Assembly (NCBI RefSeq): GCF_003574035.1
Contig: NZ_QWKY01000006.1
Coordinates: forward strand, 29,151-93,150
Length of the DNA: 64,000 nucleotides
Source: Meiothermus hypogaeus
GTDB lineage: Bacteria; Deinococcota; Deinococci; Deinococcales; Thermaceae
Direction: 5' to 3'
Position numbers and translations under genes: made by a program. How positions within the stretch are numbered: position 1 is the stretch's first letter; every line of letters begins with the position of its first letter. Shown here one piece after another: positions 1 through 7,277 of the stretch. A model generated the notes under the pieces. The model was given only the letters and a program-made list of their open reading frames with translations, did not search any database and was not told the origin of the DNA.

Positions 1-632
1 CGCCGCCAATTGTTGACGAGGTCAGTGTAGGGTGCCACCACTCCCGCCCAGATCACCCCGGCCTTGATGCGCTTGTCGACGACCATGGCCCGCAGGGTGA
101 GGTAGCCACCCATCGAGTGTCCCCACATGCCCAGACGCCCGGCATCGACTTCCTTAAGCTTCGCCAGCGAGGAGACTGCGTTGAGCACGTCGATGGTGTA
201 GCCCGGAAACCAGTAGGCTCCCTCGGCCTGGCCCTCGGAATTGCCGTGCCCCCGGTAATCCGGCTTGAACACGACATAGCCCGCCCTGGCCAGTGCGTCC
301 ACGTACGCCTCGTAGCGCTGGGTGGTGCGGTACTGTTCGGGCGGGATGTAACCGTGGTTAAACACGACGGCGGGCCAGCCGCTCTTCGGCTTGGTGCCCG
401 AGGGTACGGTCAAGAGGGCGAAAATCTTCAGGCCGTCGGAACGGTAGGAGGCGATGTAGCGCCGGTAGTTCGCGCCCGAGGTGAGGGTACGCTCGACGGT
501 GATGGCGCTGCCCGGGTAACTGCGGGCACGCAGGGCCTCGATGCTGAGGGGGTCAGGCTGCTTGCTCTGGCCCAGGGCGAGGCCGCTGGACAGGAGCGCT
601 GCGATGCCAAGGGATGGCAGGATTCTGACCAT
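1..632 (-). CDS. alpha/beta hydrolase (dipeptidyl-peptidase/esterase-like), cut by the window edge
   Basis: The frame stays open for 210 codons from the ATG at 632 to the left edge, so the C-terminus (catalytic Asp and His) is not visible. Residues 1-21 look like a signal peptide ending near ALG-Q, so the enzyme is probably exported. The hydrolase fold is shown by a FNHG oxyanion segment at about 91-94, RGHGNS at about 127-132 and the nucleophile elbow GHSMGG at 171-176 with Ser173. The family hydrolyses peptides or esters; the substrate here is unknown. A -10 hexamer ends 7 nt before the ATG, so the mRNA is probably leaderless, and a direct-repeat regulator box lies just upstream (640-672). 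Confidence 0.85.
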   Translation of the reverse strand, partial: MVRILPSLGIAALLSSGLALGQSKQPDPLSIEALRARSYPGSAITVERTLTSGANYRRYIASYRSDGLKIFALLTVPSGTKPKSGWPAVVFNHGYIPPEQYRTTQRYEAYVDALARAGYVVFKPDYRGHGNSEGQAEGAYWFPGYTIDVLNAVSSLAKLKEVDAGRLGMWGHSMGGYLTLRAMVVDKRIKAGVIWAGVVAPYTDLVNNWR

Positions 633-639
633 GCCTGTC

Positions 640-672
640 AAGTTAAGGTTTTACGGTTAAGTTTCCGTAAAG
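640..672 (-). promoter_or_regulatory. Direct-repeat response-regulator box plus -10, site 1
   Basis: On the minus strand 656-672 reads CTTTAC-GGAAA-CTTAAC, then 10 nt, then the -10 TAACTT (645-640), then 7 nt to the hydrolase ATG. A third half-site (CTTAAC) overlaps the -10, continuing an 11-13 bp spacing. The same layout recurs at seven other promoters in the window, which argues for one OmpR-type activator. Confidence 0.6.
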
Positions 673-859
673 CCCTCCGCGGCCAGGCTAAGGTTGCGGC
701 CATCACCTCTACCGAGCAGGCCTCGAGCGTCCTTGAAGTGGGCATTTAGCTACCCGTCACCCGCTACGCAGTGCCCACGGTACTTTGACGAGGTTTCAAG
801 ACCTTGATTGGCCCGAACGCGCACACGGAGTGCAGCTAAGGCAGTCACGACCATGTAAA

Positions 860-881
860 ACCTGTCCTCCGACAGGTACAC
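860..881 (+). promoter_or_regulatory. Operator palindrome and -10 for the blaI-like gene
   Basis: A perfect inverted repeat ACCTGTC-CTCC-GACAGGT (860-877) overlaps a -10 like TACACT (876-881). The ATG of the regulator follows 7 nt later, consistent with leaderless transcription and autoregulation by the BlaI/CopY-type protein. The operator lacks the classical TACA/TGTA halves of MecI, BlaI and CopY, so the assignment is an inference from position. Confidence 0.5.
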
Positions 882-888
882 TGAGCCT

Positions 889-1305
889 ATGGGCGAGGTG
901 CGCTCGTTCCACCTCAACGAGCAGGGGTTGCAGCGGGTCCTGGGCGGCCTCGAGGCGGCGGTGATGGAAGTGCTGTGGAAGCATGGGCCCCAGACGATCG
1001 CGGAGGTGCAGAAGGCCTTGTTGCCGCAGCGGCTAGCCTTCAACACGGTGATGACGGTGCTCAGTCGCCTGGTCGCCAAAGGGCTGGTGACCCGCCGCCA
1101 ACCGGGTGGGAGGCGCTCGGTCTACGGAGCGGCCCTGTCCAGGGAAGCCTTCGTAGAGGGGTTGACCCACGACGTTGTGGTAGGTCTGGTGCGCGATTTC
1201 GGGGACTACGCGGTGGCCCAGTTCGTCGCTGCGCTCGAGCGCGAGGATCCCCGGCGCATCGCCGAGCTCGAGGCCCTACTGCGGCGCAAACGGGAAGGCT
1301 CGTGA
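889..1305 (+). CDS. BlaI/MecI/CopY-family transcriptional repressor
   Basis: 138 aa, the usual length for this family. A winged helix occupies about residues 18-80 (LEAAVMEVLWKHGP, IAEVQKAL, then the recognition helix FNTVMTVLSRLVAKGLV and a basic wing). The C-terminal half is a dimerisation helix region. Family members repress their own operon and are cleaved by a membrane M56 protease when a signal is sensed. The next gene, 4 bp downstream, is such a protease, so the pair is a BlaI/BlaR1-type relay. The signal is not evident; no beta-lactamase is nearby, and copper or cell-wall stress are both possible. Confidence 0.88.
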   Translation: MGEVRSFHLNEQGLQRVLGGLEAAVMEVLWKHGPQTIAEVQKALLPQRLAFNTVMTVLSRLVAKGLVTRRQPGGRRSVYGAALSREAFVEGLTHDVVVGLVRDFGDYAVAQFVAALEREDPRRIAELEALLRRKREGS

Positions 1306-1309
1306 GCCT

Positions 1310-2188
1310 ATGGGTCGCGCCATCGAGGCCAGCCTGCTCACCTTGCTGCTGCTGCTGGGGGCGCCGTTGCTGCTGGTGGCAGGCACCAGCGGTCACCCGG
1401 GCATGAGTGGGGCCTTGGACTGGCTCGGGGACTGCTGGTTCGCCCTCCGGGCAGGAGAGGCGGCCGTCGGGCTGGTTCTGCTGGCCGCGCTGGGTCCAGG
1501 GGCTCTCGCGGCTTTCCGGATGCTGCGCGAGCTGGTCACGAGGTGGGCTCTGCTGGCCTCGCTGCGCCGTGAGGTCAGCGGGACCGCCCAGCCTCCCGAT
1601 CTCAGCGAGCTCGCGCAGAGCCTGGGCTTGAGGCGGGTGGTATACGTGGACCGGCCCGACGTGTTCGCCTTCACCCAGCTCTCCGAGGTGGTGGTGAGCC
1701 GGGGTCTGGTCGAGCTGCTGCCCCGCGAGGAGCTCAAAGCTGTCCTGCTGCACGAGCGGTACCATCTGATACGCCGCTCGGTCAAACGTGGCCTGTGGGT
1801 GGCCGGTCTGACCGCCGCCACGGCATTCCTGCCCGTCGCACCGCTCCTGCAGCGGGCCTGGTGGTTACGGGAAGAGCTCGACGCCGACCGGGCGGCGGCG
1901 GTGGTGGGCGGTGACGTGGTGGCCTTGGCCTTGTTGCGCCTCGCACGGCATGCCCATGCAGAGTCGGCCCCGAATGCTGAAATTCTAGGCTCGAGCCTGG
2001 CTCTACGGGTGCAGGCCGTCTTGGGGCAACCGGCGCCTCTTTTTGAGGGGCGCTCCTGGCGGGCGGCTGTGGTGAAAAGCGCGCTCATCCTGGCGGCACT
2101 GTCTCTCGTACCACTCCTGCTGCACGCCGCGCCTCTGGAGTGGCATCTGCGGGACTGGTTACCCCACGGCCCGGGTCAGAGCTGCTAG
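1310..2188 (+). CDS. M56-family (BlaR1-like) membrane zinc metallopeptidase
   Basis: 292 aa with hydrophobic segments near 8-25, 50-70, 163-182 and 255-275. The zinc site HERYH is at 148-152 and the third-ligand region ELDADR lies near 189-194, as in M56/M48 gluzincins. BlaR1 and MecR1 proper are about 590 aa with a penicillin-binding sensor domain; that domain is absent here, so this is the short form whose signal is unknown. It most likely cleaves the repressor encoded just upstream. The 3' end overlaps the convergent acetyltransferase gene by 4 bp. Confidence 0.85.
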   Translation: MGRAIEASLLTLLLLLGAPLLLVAGTSGHPGMSGALDWLGDCWFALRAGEAAVGLVLLAALGPGALAAFRMLRELVTRWALLASLRREVSGTAQPPDLSELAQSLGLRRVVYVDRPDVFAFTQLSEVVVSRGLVELLPREELKAVLLHERYHLIRRSVKRGLWVAGLTAATAFLPVAPLLQRAWWLREELDADRAAAVVGGDVVALALLRLARHAHAESAPNAEILGSSLALRVQAVLGQPAPLFEGRSWRAAVVKSALILAALSLVPLLLHAAPLEWHLRDWLPHGPGQSC

Positions 2189-2724
2189 AGGGGCAGGCCG
2201 CACAGGTCGAGCTCCCCTTCCGGCCAGGACCTGCCCTGACAGGCGAACGCCATTGCCGCCAACTCGCCCTGCACTCTGCCGCCGGGCTGCTGGAAGTAAA
2301 ACGGCCCTTGCACGCGCTGCCAGCCCAGGCGTTCATAGAAGGGGACCAGATCCTCCGCGCACATCAACCAGGCGAAATCGCACTTAAGCCGGTCGCCGAT
2401 GAACCCGACGCTCTCCCGCAGCAGCACGGAGGCGTAGCCTTTGCCCCTCGCTTGCGGGAGAGTGGTCACCGCCCCTACCAAGCCCAGCCGCACGTCCTCC
2501 ACCCCGACCTTCGCCGGGCGGTGGACGATTTCCAGCATGCTCACCCACCGGCCTTCATGGCTCAAGAAGCCGTACCACTGAGGCCGGGAGAGCTTGAGCG
2601 AGCTCCGGAAAGTGCGGGCTTTCCACCAGCGGTAGCGCACGTACTGGCTGAGCGAAAGCTGCTCCGGGGGGACGATCCAGACTTGCTGCTCCCAGGGAAG
2701 AACGTCGACGAGAAAGTGATTCAT
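2185..2724 (-). CDS. GNAT-family N-acetyltransferase
   Basis: 179 aa. The acetyl-CoA pyrophosphate loop is PQARGKGYASVLL (about 90-102), preceded by a beta strand carrying GAVTTLP. The C-terminal part FYERLGWQRV is the typical beta6/alpha4 region. The acyl acceptor cannot be told from sequence. Its promoter carries both a direct-repeat box (2772-2788) and a perfect 11-bp palindrome (2739-2763), so it appears to be under two controls, which is unusual for a lone GNAT enzyme. Convergent with, and overlapping, the M56 gene. Confidence 0.85.
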   Translation of the reverse strand: MNHFLVDVLPWEQQVWIVPPEQLSLSQYVRYRWWKARTFRSSLKLSRPQWYGFLSHEGRWVSMLEIVHRPAKVGVEDVRLGLVGAVTTLPQARGKGYASVLLRESVGFIGDRLKCDFAWLMCAEDLVPFYERLGWQRVQGPFYFQQPGGRVQGELAAMAFACQGRSWPEGELDLCGLPL

Positions 2725-2738
2725 GGCGGGGACCCCCT

Positions 2739-2763
2739 TTTACACTACAGCGTGTAGTGTAAA
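2739..2763 (-). promoter_or_regulatory. Perfect 11-bp-arm palindrome in the GNAT promoter
   Basis: TTTACACTACA-GCG-TGTAGTGTAAA is perfectly symmetric over 25 bp. The inner CTACA/TGTAG halves resemble BlaI/MecI/CopY operators (TACA and TGTA halves). It overlaps the -10 (TACACT, 2761-2756) and the predicted start point, the position expected for a repressor site. Confidence 0.55.
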
Positions 2764-2788
2764 GACCCCATGTTAAATCTGCGTAAAG
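2756..2788 (-). promoter_or_regulatory. Direct-repeat response-regulator box plus -10, site 2
   Basis: The minus strand of 2772-2788 reads CTTTAC-GCAGA-TTTAAC, followed by exactly 10 nt and the -10 TACACT. Same geometry as the other boxes. It lies 48 bp upstream of the GNAT start codon. Confidence 0.6.
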
Positions 2789-2941
2789 CTAGTGGCTAAC
2801 CCGCCTGCGCACCCTCCAGGCGCAAGCCACGCGGTTCGGCCATCCCGCCCGGGTGGAGCATGCACCTTTGCCGCATGGCGCTTGACGACCGGCAGACAGG
2901 AGGAGCAGGGCCGCTCGATCCAGCCGCGACCCCGGCTTCAC

Positions 2942-2992
2942 CCCCCCGATGGTCAAGTTCCCCCATCCTCCCCCCCGATGGTCAAGTTCCCC
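2942..2992. repeat. Two direct copies of a 22-bp sequence, 29 bp apart
   Basis: The unit CCCCCCGATGGTCAAGTTCC plus two C occurs at 2942-2963 and 2971-2992. No gene or promoter is evident inside. It sits between the GNAT promoter and a LuxR remnant in a decayed stretch. Confidence 0.6.
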
Positions 2993-3019
2993 GACGGGTA
3001 GCGGTTGCACGCTCCGACC

Positions 3020-3142
3020 CTGCCAGGCTCAGCAAAACCGATCGCGCACGATGATCCGGGCGTTGCCGAGCGCACCGCCAAGTTCCACGTCACCACCATC
3101 CTCAACAAGCCCGGCGAGGACACCCGGCAGAGCTTGGCGTGA
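3020..3142 (+). pseudogene. Remnant of a LuxR/NarL-type HTH C-terminus
   Basis: This frame reads GSAKPIAHDDPGVAERTAKF followed by HVTTILNKPGEDTRQSLA and a stop. It matches the last ~35 residues of a NarL/LuxR DNA-binding domain (consensus xxIAxxLxVxxRTVKxHVxxILxKLGxxxR). No receiver domain or start precedes it. The next feature, a decayed TlpA gene on the other strand, begins about 25 bp downstream, so this is a recombination scar. Confidence 0.6.
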
Positions 3143-3165
3143 CCCTGCTGGGCTGCCCGCCTTCA

Positions 3166-3498
3166 AGTAGGCGCAACGAAGTTGATTCCCACGAACAGCA
3201 CCCGGTCCTTGTACCTGCGCCAGGCTGCCTCGAGCATCGGCGCTTCACGGCGGCAGGAGGGGCACCAACTGGCCCGGAAGTTGAGCGCGACGGGCTTGGG
3301 CCCACCAGCCTGGAGAGGGTGAGGCGATCCCCCTCCTCCGCCCGGTAGGGCTTCAGGGTGGGCATGATGAAGTCCGGGGCAGGTTGTTCCCCTGGGCGAC
3401 CTGAGAGGGCAGGGCCGAGGGGAGGGGCCGCGGCGCAGACCCCACCAGAACAGCCCACCCAACAGAACGACCACCAGGATTCCGGCCCAGAAGCGCAT
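3166..3498 (-). pseudogene. Broken TlpA/ResA-type thiol-disulfide oxidoreductase
   Basis: The ATG at 3498 has a good AGGAG site and begins MRFWAGILVVVLLGGLFWWG, a membrane anchor. The protein then needs two frame changes: one to reach GEQPAPDFIMPTLKPYRAEE, another to reach KPVALNFRASWCPSCRREAP with the thioredoxin CxxC. It stops after FVGINFV, so the second half of the thioredoxin fold is missing. Family members reduce or deliver thiols for copper or haem proteins outside the membrane. Intact relatives with WCPPC are at 5813-6694 and 55374-56186. Confidence 0.75.
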
Positions 3499-3788
3499 AT
3501 TCTCCTGTTGTCCTTGTTCCCTTCCTTGAACCAGCACACCAGCGTATCGTAGAGCCCGGCTAGCGCCAGCCCACCACCTGCAAACAAACTGGCCCGGCGT
3601 CCACTTCGGCACATGCCCGTACGTACCTGTACCTCACTCTTGCGCCTGAGCGGCCCTGAAAGCCAGGGGAAAGCAGGCTGGCCCAGCCGTAGAAAATGTG
3701 AGGCTACCCGGAGAGCCGGGAACCGGAGGCGGGCAGAACGGCCAAACCCACCATCACACCCAGCCGCCCGCCGGCTCGAGCGCTCACG
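3499..3788. other. Gap with a possible membrane-protein remnant
   Basis: No complete gene is visible. On the minus strand about 3500-3600 reads SLFAGGGLALAGLYDTLVCW and FKEGNKDNR, which looks like the coding end of a membrane protein that once preceded the broken TlpA gene; I cannot name the family. The rest (3615-3788) shows nothing recognisable. Confidence 0.3.
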
Positions 3789-4442
3789 TCACCTCACCGG
3801 GTTTTCCGGCCCCCGGCCACGGTAGGCGTCCACAAACGCCGCTGCCGCCGCGGCGTCCCACCCCTCCAGGCGCAGCAGCCTGTTCCAGGCGGTGAGCTCG
3901 ATACCGCGCCCAATCCCGGCCTTACGGACCACCACCAAGCCGTCCCACTGACCCCGGAACCGCCCTGCCCAGGCCCTAAGGGTGCGCAGGGCCTCGTCGC
4001 CGGGTTGGTCGTAGTAGATCACCACGTTCCCGTGTTCCATCGAGTGCACCAGCTTCTCTTTAGGTTCGGCAGCGGTGTAGAAACCGGCGCTGGTCCAGCT
4101 CGGCCAGTGGGTGCCCGAGGTCGGCGGATCGTCCCTGAAGCCCAGCGGCTGTCCCAGCGCCGCGTGCAAACGCCCCGCGTCAGGGCGCTCGATCACCCTG
4201 CCGAGCTGGGGTTTGCCCTGCTCGGCCAACCGGGCGAAGTCGCCCCCCACCTGCCGCCCCTGCCACCACGACCAGCCGGCCCAGCCGACCCCCAGGGCGG
4301 CCAGGGCGGTGAGGAGTACTGCAGTCCAGGGAAAGGCTTTAGATTTGGAGGTGTACCTCGCACCACGCCGGGTGCTTGACGTCAAGGCCTTTCGGTTGCT
4401 CGGATTCTTTGCCATACGTCGCTCCACGTGCCAGGTGCTCAT
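3789..4442 (-). CDS. DUF3105 membrane-anchored protein
   Basis: 217 aa from the ATG at 4442, whose ATGA overlaps the stop of the upstream propeller gene (translational coupling); an alternative ATG is at 4415. A single membrane segment (PWTAVLLTALAALGVGWAGW) is followed by an outside domain with the DUF3105 signatures PTSGTHWPSW and HSMEHGNVVIYY. The function is unknown; the His/Met-rich SMEHG motif suggests a redox or metal role, which is inference. It forms a two-gene operon with the propeller gene at 4439-5335. Confidence 0.8.
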   Translation of the reverse strand: MSTWHVERRMAKNPSNRKALTSSTRRGARYTSKSKAFPWTAVLLTALAALGVGWAGWSWWQGRQVGGDFARLAEQGKPQLGRVIERPDAGRLHAALGQPLGFRDDPPTSGTHWPSWTSAGFYTAAEPKEKLVHSMEHGNVVIYYDQPGDEALRTLRAWAGRFRGQWDGLVVVRKAGIGRGIELTAWNRLLRLEGWDAAAAAAFVDAYRGRGPENPVR

Positions 4443-5335
4443 CGTTGCCAAACCTGGCCCTGATCGTCCATCCATACGATGTATCCAGCCTCGTCGGGGC
4501 TCGCCGCCAGCGCGATCACGGAGGCGGGCTCCAGGCGTTGCCATCCCTCGGGACCCTGGGCATACAACCCCTGCCGTCCGCCGACATAGAGCTTGCCGCC
4601 CCCGTCCACGCCCAGCGCGAAGACGTCGGCCTCGGGCGCCCCGGCGGGCTCAAAATGCCCGCCGCCATCCAGGCTGCGGTAGAGCCCTGCCCCCACGCCT
4701 CCGGCGTAGACGCTACCGTCCCTCGCGACCGCCAGCACGTGAACCCACCGGGACAGCCCTACCCCCCCGGCCGCTCTCCAGTTCAGACCCCCGTCCTGGC
4801 TGACGTACAGACCGCTGCGGGCTTCCCAAAGGTAATGCCGCTGAGGGTCAACAGGGCTTATCGCGTAGCCGTGAATGTCCATGCCGCCGAGCCCACTCGG
4901 ACGGCGGTCACGGTATGTCCTGAGATCGTCGCTCACGGCATAGACTTCATGGCCAGCTACAATTAGCCGCCTGCCATCCCAGGCCAGATTCATGGCATCC
5001 CAGCCGCTGCGCTGCACCACGTTAAGCCAGCCCTGCTTATCCCCGTCGAAGCGCTGGATGCCGTCGTGGTGCCCGAAGAGTATCTCCCCAGTAGGCAAAA
5101 GTACCAGGGAGTGGGCGTCTCGCGTGGCCACCGGGGCCAGGGGCATGGTCATGCCGGCCATCCTCCCCTTGGGGCTGCCGGCCCCGCTCGCCGCCGTGCC
5201 CATGGGTATCCCGCCCGTGATGGGCATTCCGGGCAGGCGGGGTACGGTCGAGCGCGCCAGCAGCCCCACCAACCCGGCCAGCAGGAGTGCCCCAAGACCG
5301 GCGATCCACCAGGAGGTTTTGACCCGTTTCCCCAT
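4439..5335 (-). CDS. Exported beta-propeller protein (sialidase/YCF48-like, no catalytic assignment)
   Basis: 298 aa. The start at 5335 gives a clean N-terminal membrane anchor (TSWWIAGLGALLLAGLVGLL). The remainder has repeated blades with patterns such as LYVSQDGGLNWRAAG, LYRSLDGGGHFEPAG and LYVGGRQGLYAQGPEGWQ, typical of BNR/F510_1955-like propellers. Such proteins usually bind partners outside the cell; no active site is evident. Met-rich linker segments (GMPITGGIPMG, GRMAGMTMP) could bind copper. The promoter upstream carries the direct-repeat box (5377-5409). Confidence 0.78.
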   Translation of the reverse strand: MGKRVKTSWWIAGLGALLLAGLVGLLARSTVPRLPGMPITGGIPMGTAASGAGSPKGRMAGMTMPLAPVATRDAHSLVLLPTGEILFGHHDGIQRFDGDKQGWLNVVQRSGWDAMNLAWDGRRLIVAGHEVYAVSDDLRTYRDRRPSGLGGMDIHGYAISPVDPQRHYLWEARSGLYVSQDGGLNWRAAGGVGLSRWVHVLAVARDGSVYAGGVGAGLYRSLDGGGHFEPAGAPEADVFALGVDGGGKLYVGGRQGLYAQGPEGWQRLEPASVIALAASPDEAGYIVWMDDQGQVWQR

Positions 5336-5376
5336 CGACCCGACCTCGGCCCGCGGCCACCATCCCGCGTGCCCGC

Positions 5377-5409
5377 ACGGTACCCAGTTTGTGTTAAATG
5401 CGTGTAAAG
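5377..5409 (-). promoter_or_regulatory. Direct-repeat response-regulator box plus -10, site 3
   Basis: The minus strand of 5393-5409 reads CTTTAC-ACGCA-TTTAAC; exactly 10 nt later is a -10 like TACCGT (5382-5377). It drives the propeller/DUF3105 pair starting at 5335. Confidence 0.55.
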
Positions 5410-5800
5410 TCCCTGGGTGGAAGCCCCGGATGTGGTCGACCGGCCTGCCAGTACCCCCACTTCCACCACCGCAGCTTGGGCACCCCGGCGATATAGGTGC
5501 GGGCAACCCCGCAAGGCTGGAAGCCCACCGACAGGATGCCCCGCCTCGAGGCCAGGTTGGCAGCGTAGGTGTCGATGTAAATGCCGCCGGTGGGCGGGCT
5601 GCTCAGGGCAAGGCCGGCCAGATAGCGCAGGGCGGCCTTGTACAGCCCCCGACCTCGCAGGTGTGGCTGGGTCTGAAAGTCTGAACAGCCAGTGGACCGG
5701 TCGGGTCTGGGGCTGAGTGGGACCGTCCGTGGGCGGGCGGTAGACCAGGTGGGCGCGCCACCGAACCGGCGAACGCTCAAGCAATAACGTGAACAAGGGA
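5394..5800 (-). pseudogene. Broken GNAT acetyltransferase
   Basis: One frame contains TQPHLRGRGLYKAALRYLAG, an acetyl-CoA loop, then GGIYIDTYAANLASRRGILS and VGFQPCGVARTYIAG, the typical C-terminal strands. The N-terminal part (FTLLLERSPVRWRAHLVYRP, VHWLFRLSD) lies in another frame, so a frameshift separates them near 5680-5700. No intact start is found. It ends against the propeller promoter. Confidence 0.6.
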
Positions 5801-5812
5801 GCCTCCGCGGGT

Positions 5813-6694
5813 CTAGGGCAAGACGGCCCGTACGTTACTGAGCAAAGCCCCTCGGTTGAGTTCACCGATCAGCCGGCCGCGCAGGGTGCCGTCAGGAGCG
5901 ATGAACAGGGTAGTGGGTAACCCCACCCCGCCAAAACGGGCATAGAGCGCGGAGGTGCGGTCAAAGCCGCTCTGACCCACAGGGGCATCCCGCCAGATGG
6001 GATAGCTCACCCCCACCTGTCGGGTGTAGGCCGCGACCGTCTGGGGGGCTTCGTTCAGATTCACCCCCACGACGACCAGCCCTCTATCTTTGAACTCGGC
6101 CTGCACGCTGTCCAGCAGCGGCATCTCGCGGCGGCAAGGGGGACACCAGGTGGCCCAGAAGTTGAGCACCACCGCTTTACCCCTGAGGCTCCAGAGCGTG
6201 ACCGGCTGGCCCCCGAGGTTCATCAGCCGTATCTCCGGAACCTGGTCGCCGATTTTGACAGCAGCCCCATCCCCCAGTCGCAGCCCCATGCTCCCGTACC
6301 CCAGGGCAAACCAGGCACCACCCACCGCGAAGCCCATCAGCAGCGGTCGGGCGTAGGCTAAGCGCTCAGGCTGTACACGGCGCGACAGGGCCCACAGCCC
6401 ATAGGCCATCCCCCCCATCGCCCCGGCCCAGGGTAGATACCCCGGCTGCCAGATATACAGTGCGGTAATCGGGTTGGCCTGGTAGCCATCCCAGTTGAGC
6501 AACACAAACCCCAGCCGCGCCCCCAACAAACCGGCTATGGCCAGGTTACCGGCTGTGTTCGTCACCCAATTGACATCCAGCCCCGCCCGTCTGGCCACCC
6601 GTGCAGCCCACCAGGAAGCCACCAGTAGCCCGGTCAAGAGCACCAGCCGCACCGTGGCGATCAGGAAGGGACCGATCTGTAGAGCATCTGGCAT
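5813..6694 (-). CDS. Lgt-like membrane domain fused to a TlpA thioredoxin
   Basis: 293 aa. Residues 1-135 are four membrane helices with a GARLGFVLLNWDGY segment resembling prolipoprotein diacylglyceryl transferase, but too short to be a full Lgt. Residues 145-293 are a TlpA/ResA domain with WCPPC at 183-187 and the cis-Pro strand GVGLPTTLFI. It should act outside the membrane as a thiol-disulfide reductase, perhaps for copper or cytochrome proteins. Its gene follows a rhodanese gene by 10 bp; the same pairing recurs at 54946-56186, so the two likely work together on sulfane sulfur or disulfides. Confidence 0.83.
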   Translation of the reverse strand: MPDALQIGPFLIATVRLVLLTGLLVASWWAARVARRAGLDVNWVTNTAGNLAIAGLLGARLGFVLLNWDGYQANPITALYIWQPGYLPWAGAMGGMAYGLWALSRRVQPERLAYARPLLMGFAVGGAWFALGYGSMGLRLGDGAAVKIGDQVPEIRLMNLGGQPVTLWSLRGKAVVLNFWATWCPPCRREMPLLDSVQAEFKDRGLVVVGVNLNEAPQTVAAYTRQVGVSYPIWRDAPVGQSGFDRTSALYARFGGVGLPTTLFIAPDGTLRGRLIGELNRGALLSNVRAVLP

Positions 6695-6704
6695 GACACA
6701 CCCG

Positions 6705-7112
6705 CTAGCGAGGCTTGATCAAAAGGGCAAAACCTGCCGCTTTCCAGGCTTCAAAACCCCCCTTGAGCTCCCTCACGTTGGTATAGCCCAGCCTGACCAG
6801 GGCCTGTGCCGATAGCGCACTCATCCGCCCAGACCGGCAATAGACCACGATCTCGGCGTTTTTGTCCTTGGGCAGATTGCTGGCCTTAGCGATGAGGTCG
6901 AAGGGGATGAAAAGGTCCGTGCCGGGAATTTCCCCCTCATAGGGGATATGGGTGTTGATCAGGACGAAATCCTTGTCCGCGAGTTGGCGCTCAAGCCCCT
7001 GTGGGCTTAGCAGACCCCAGCGACCGCCTTGAGTCTGTGCAGTTTGAGCCGGAAAGGGATGGGCCAGTGACAAACCCCCCAGCAACAGCAGCATCCACAC
7101 TCGCATGAACAT
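6705..7112 (-). CDS. Exported single-domain rhodanese
   Basis: 135 aa from the ATG at 7112, preceded by GGAGG 5 nt away. A signal peptide (MFMRVWMLLLLGGLSLAHPF) is followed by one rhodanese domain with catalytic loop CRSGRM, Cys at about 92, and the closing ELKGGFEAWKAAGF. The family transfers sulfane sulfur through a Cys persulfide. It is the first gene of a two-gene operon with the Lgt-like/TlpA fusion and has a direct-repeat box in its promoter (7148-7180). Confidence 0.85.
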   Translation of the reverse strand: MFMRVWMLLLLGGLSLAHPFPAQTAQTQGGRWGLLSPQGLERQLADKDFVLINTHIPYEGEIPGTDLFIPFDLIAKASNLPKDKNAEIVVYCRSGRMSALSAQALVRLGYTNVRELKGGFEAWKAAGFALLIKPR

Positions 7113-7147
7113 GCTTACCTCCGGAGGCACAAAAGGGCACGAAGACA

Positions 7148-7180
7148 AGGGTAGCGGCGGTGTGTTAAGTTTCCGCAAAG
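7148..7180 (-). promoter_or_regulatory. Direct-repeat response-regulator box plus -10, site 4
   Basis: The minus strand of 7164-7180 reads CTTTGC-GGAAA-CTTAAC, then exactly 10 nt, then TACCCT (7153-7148). The rhodanese ATG is 35 nt further on. Confidence 0.55.
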
Positions 7181-7277
7181 GCCCCCACGGTGAGGTATCC
7201 GTATTCCGTAGATCCCCGCCGGCGGTGATGCCGCCGTTCGAAAGCGCATTTTCGAGCACCCCCTTTACCTCCTAGGG

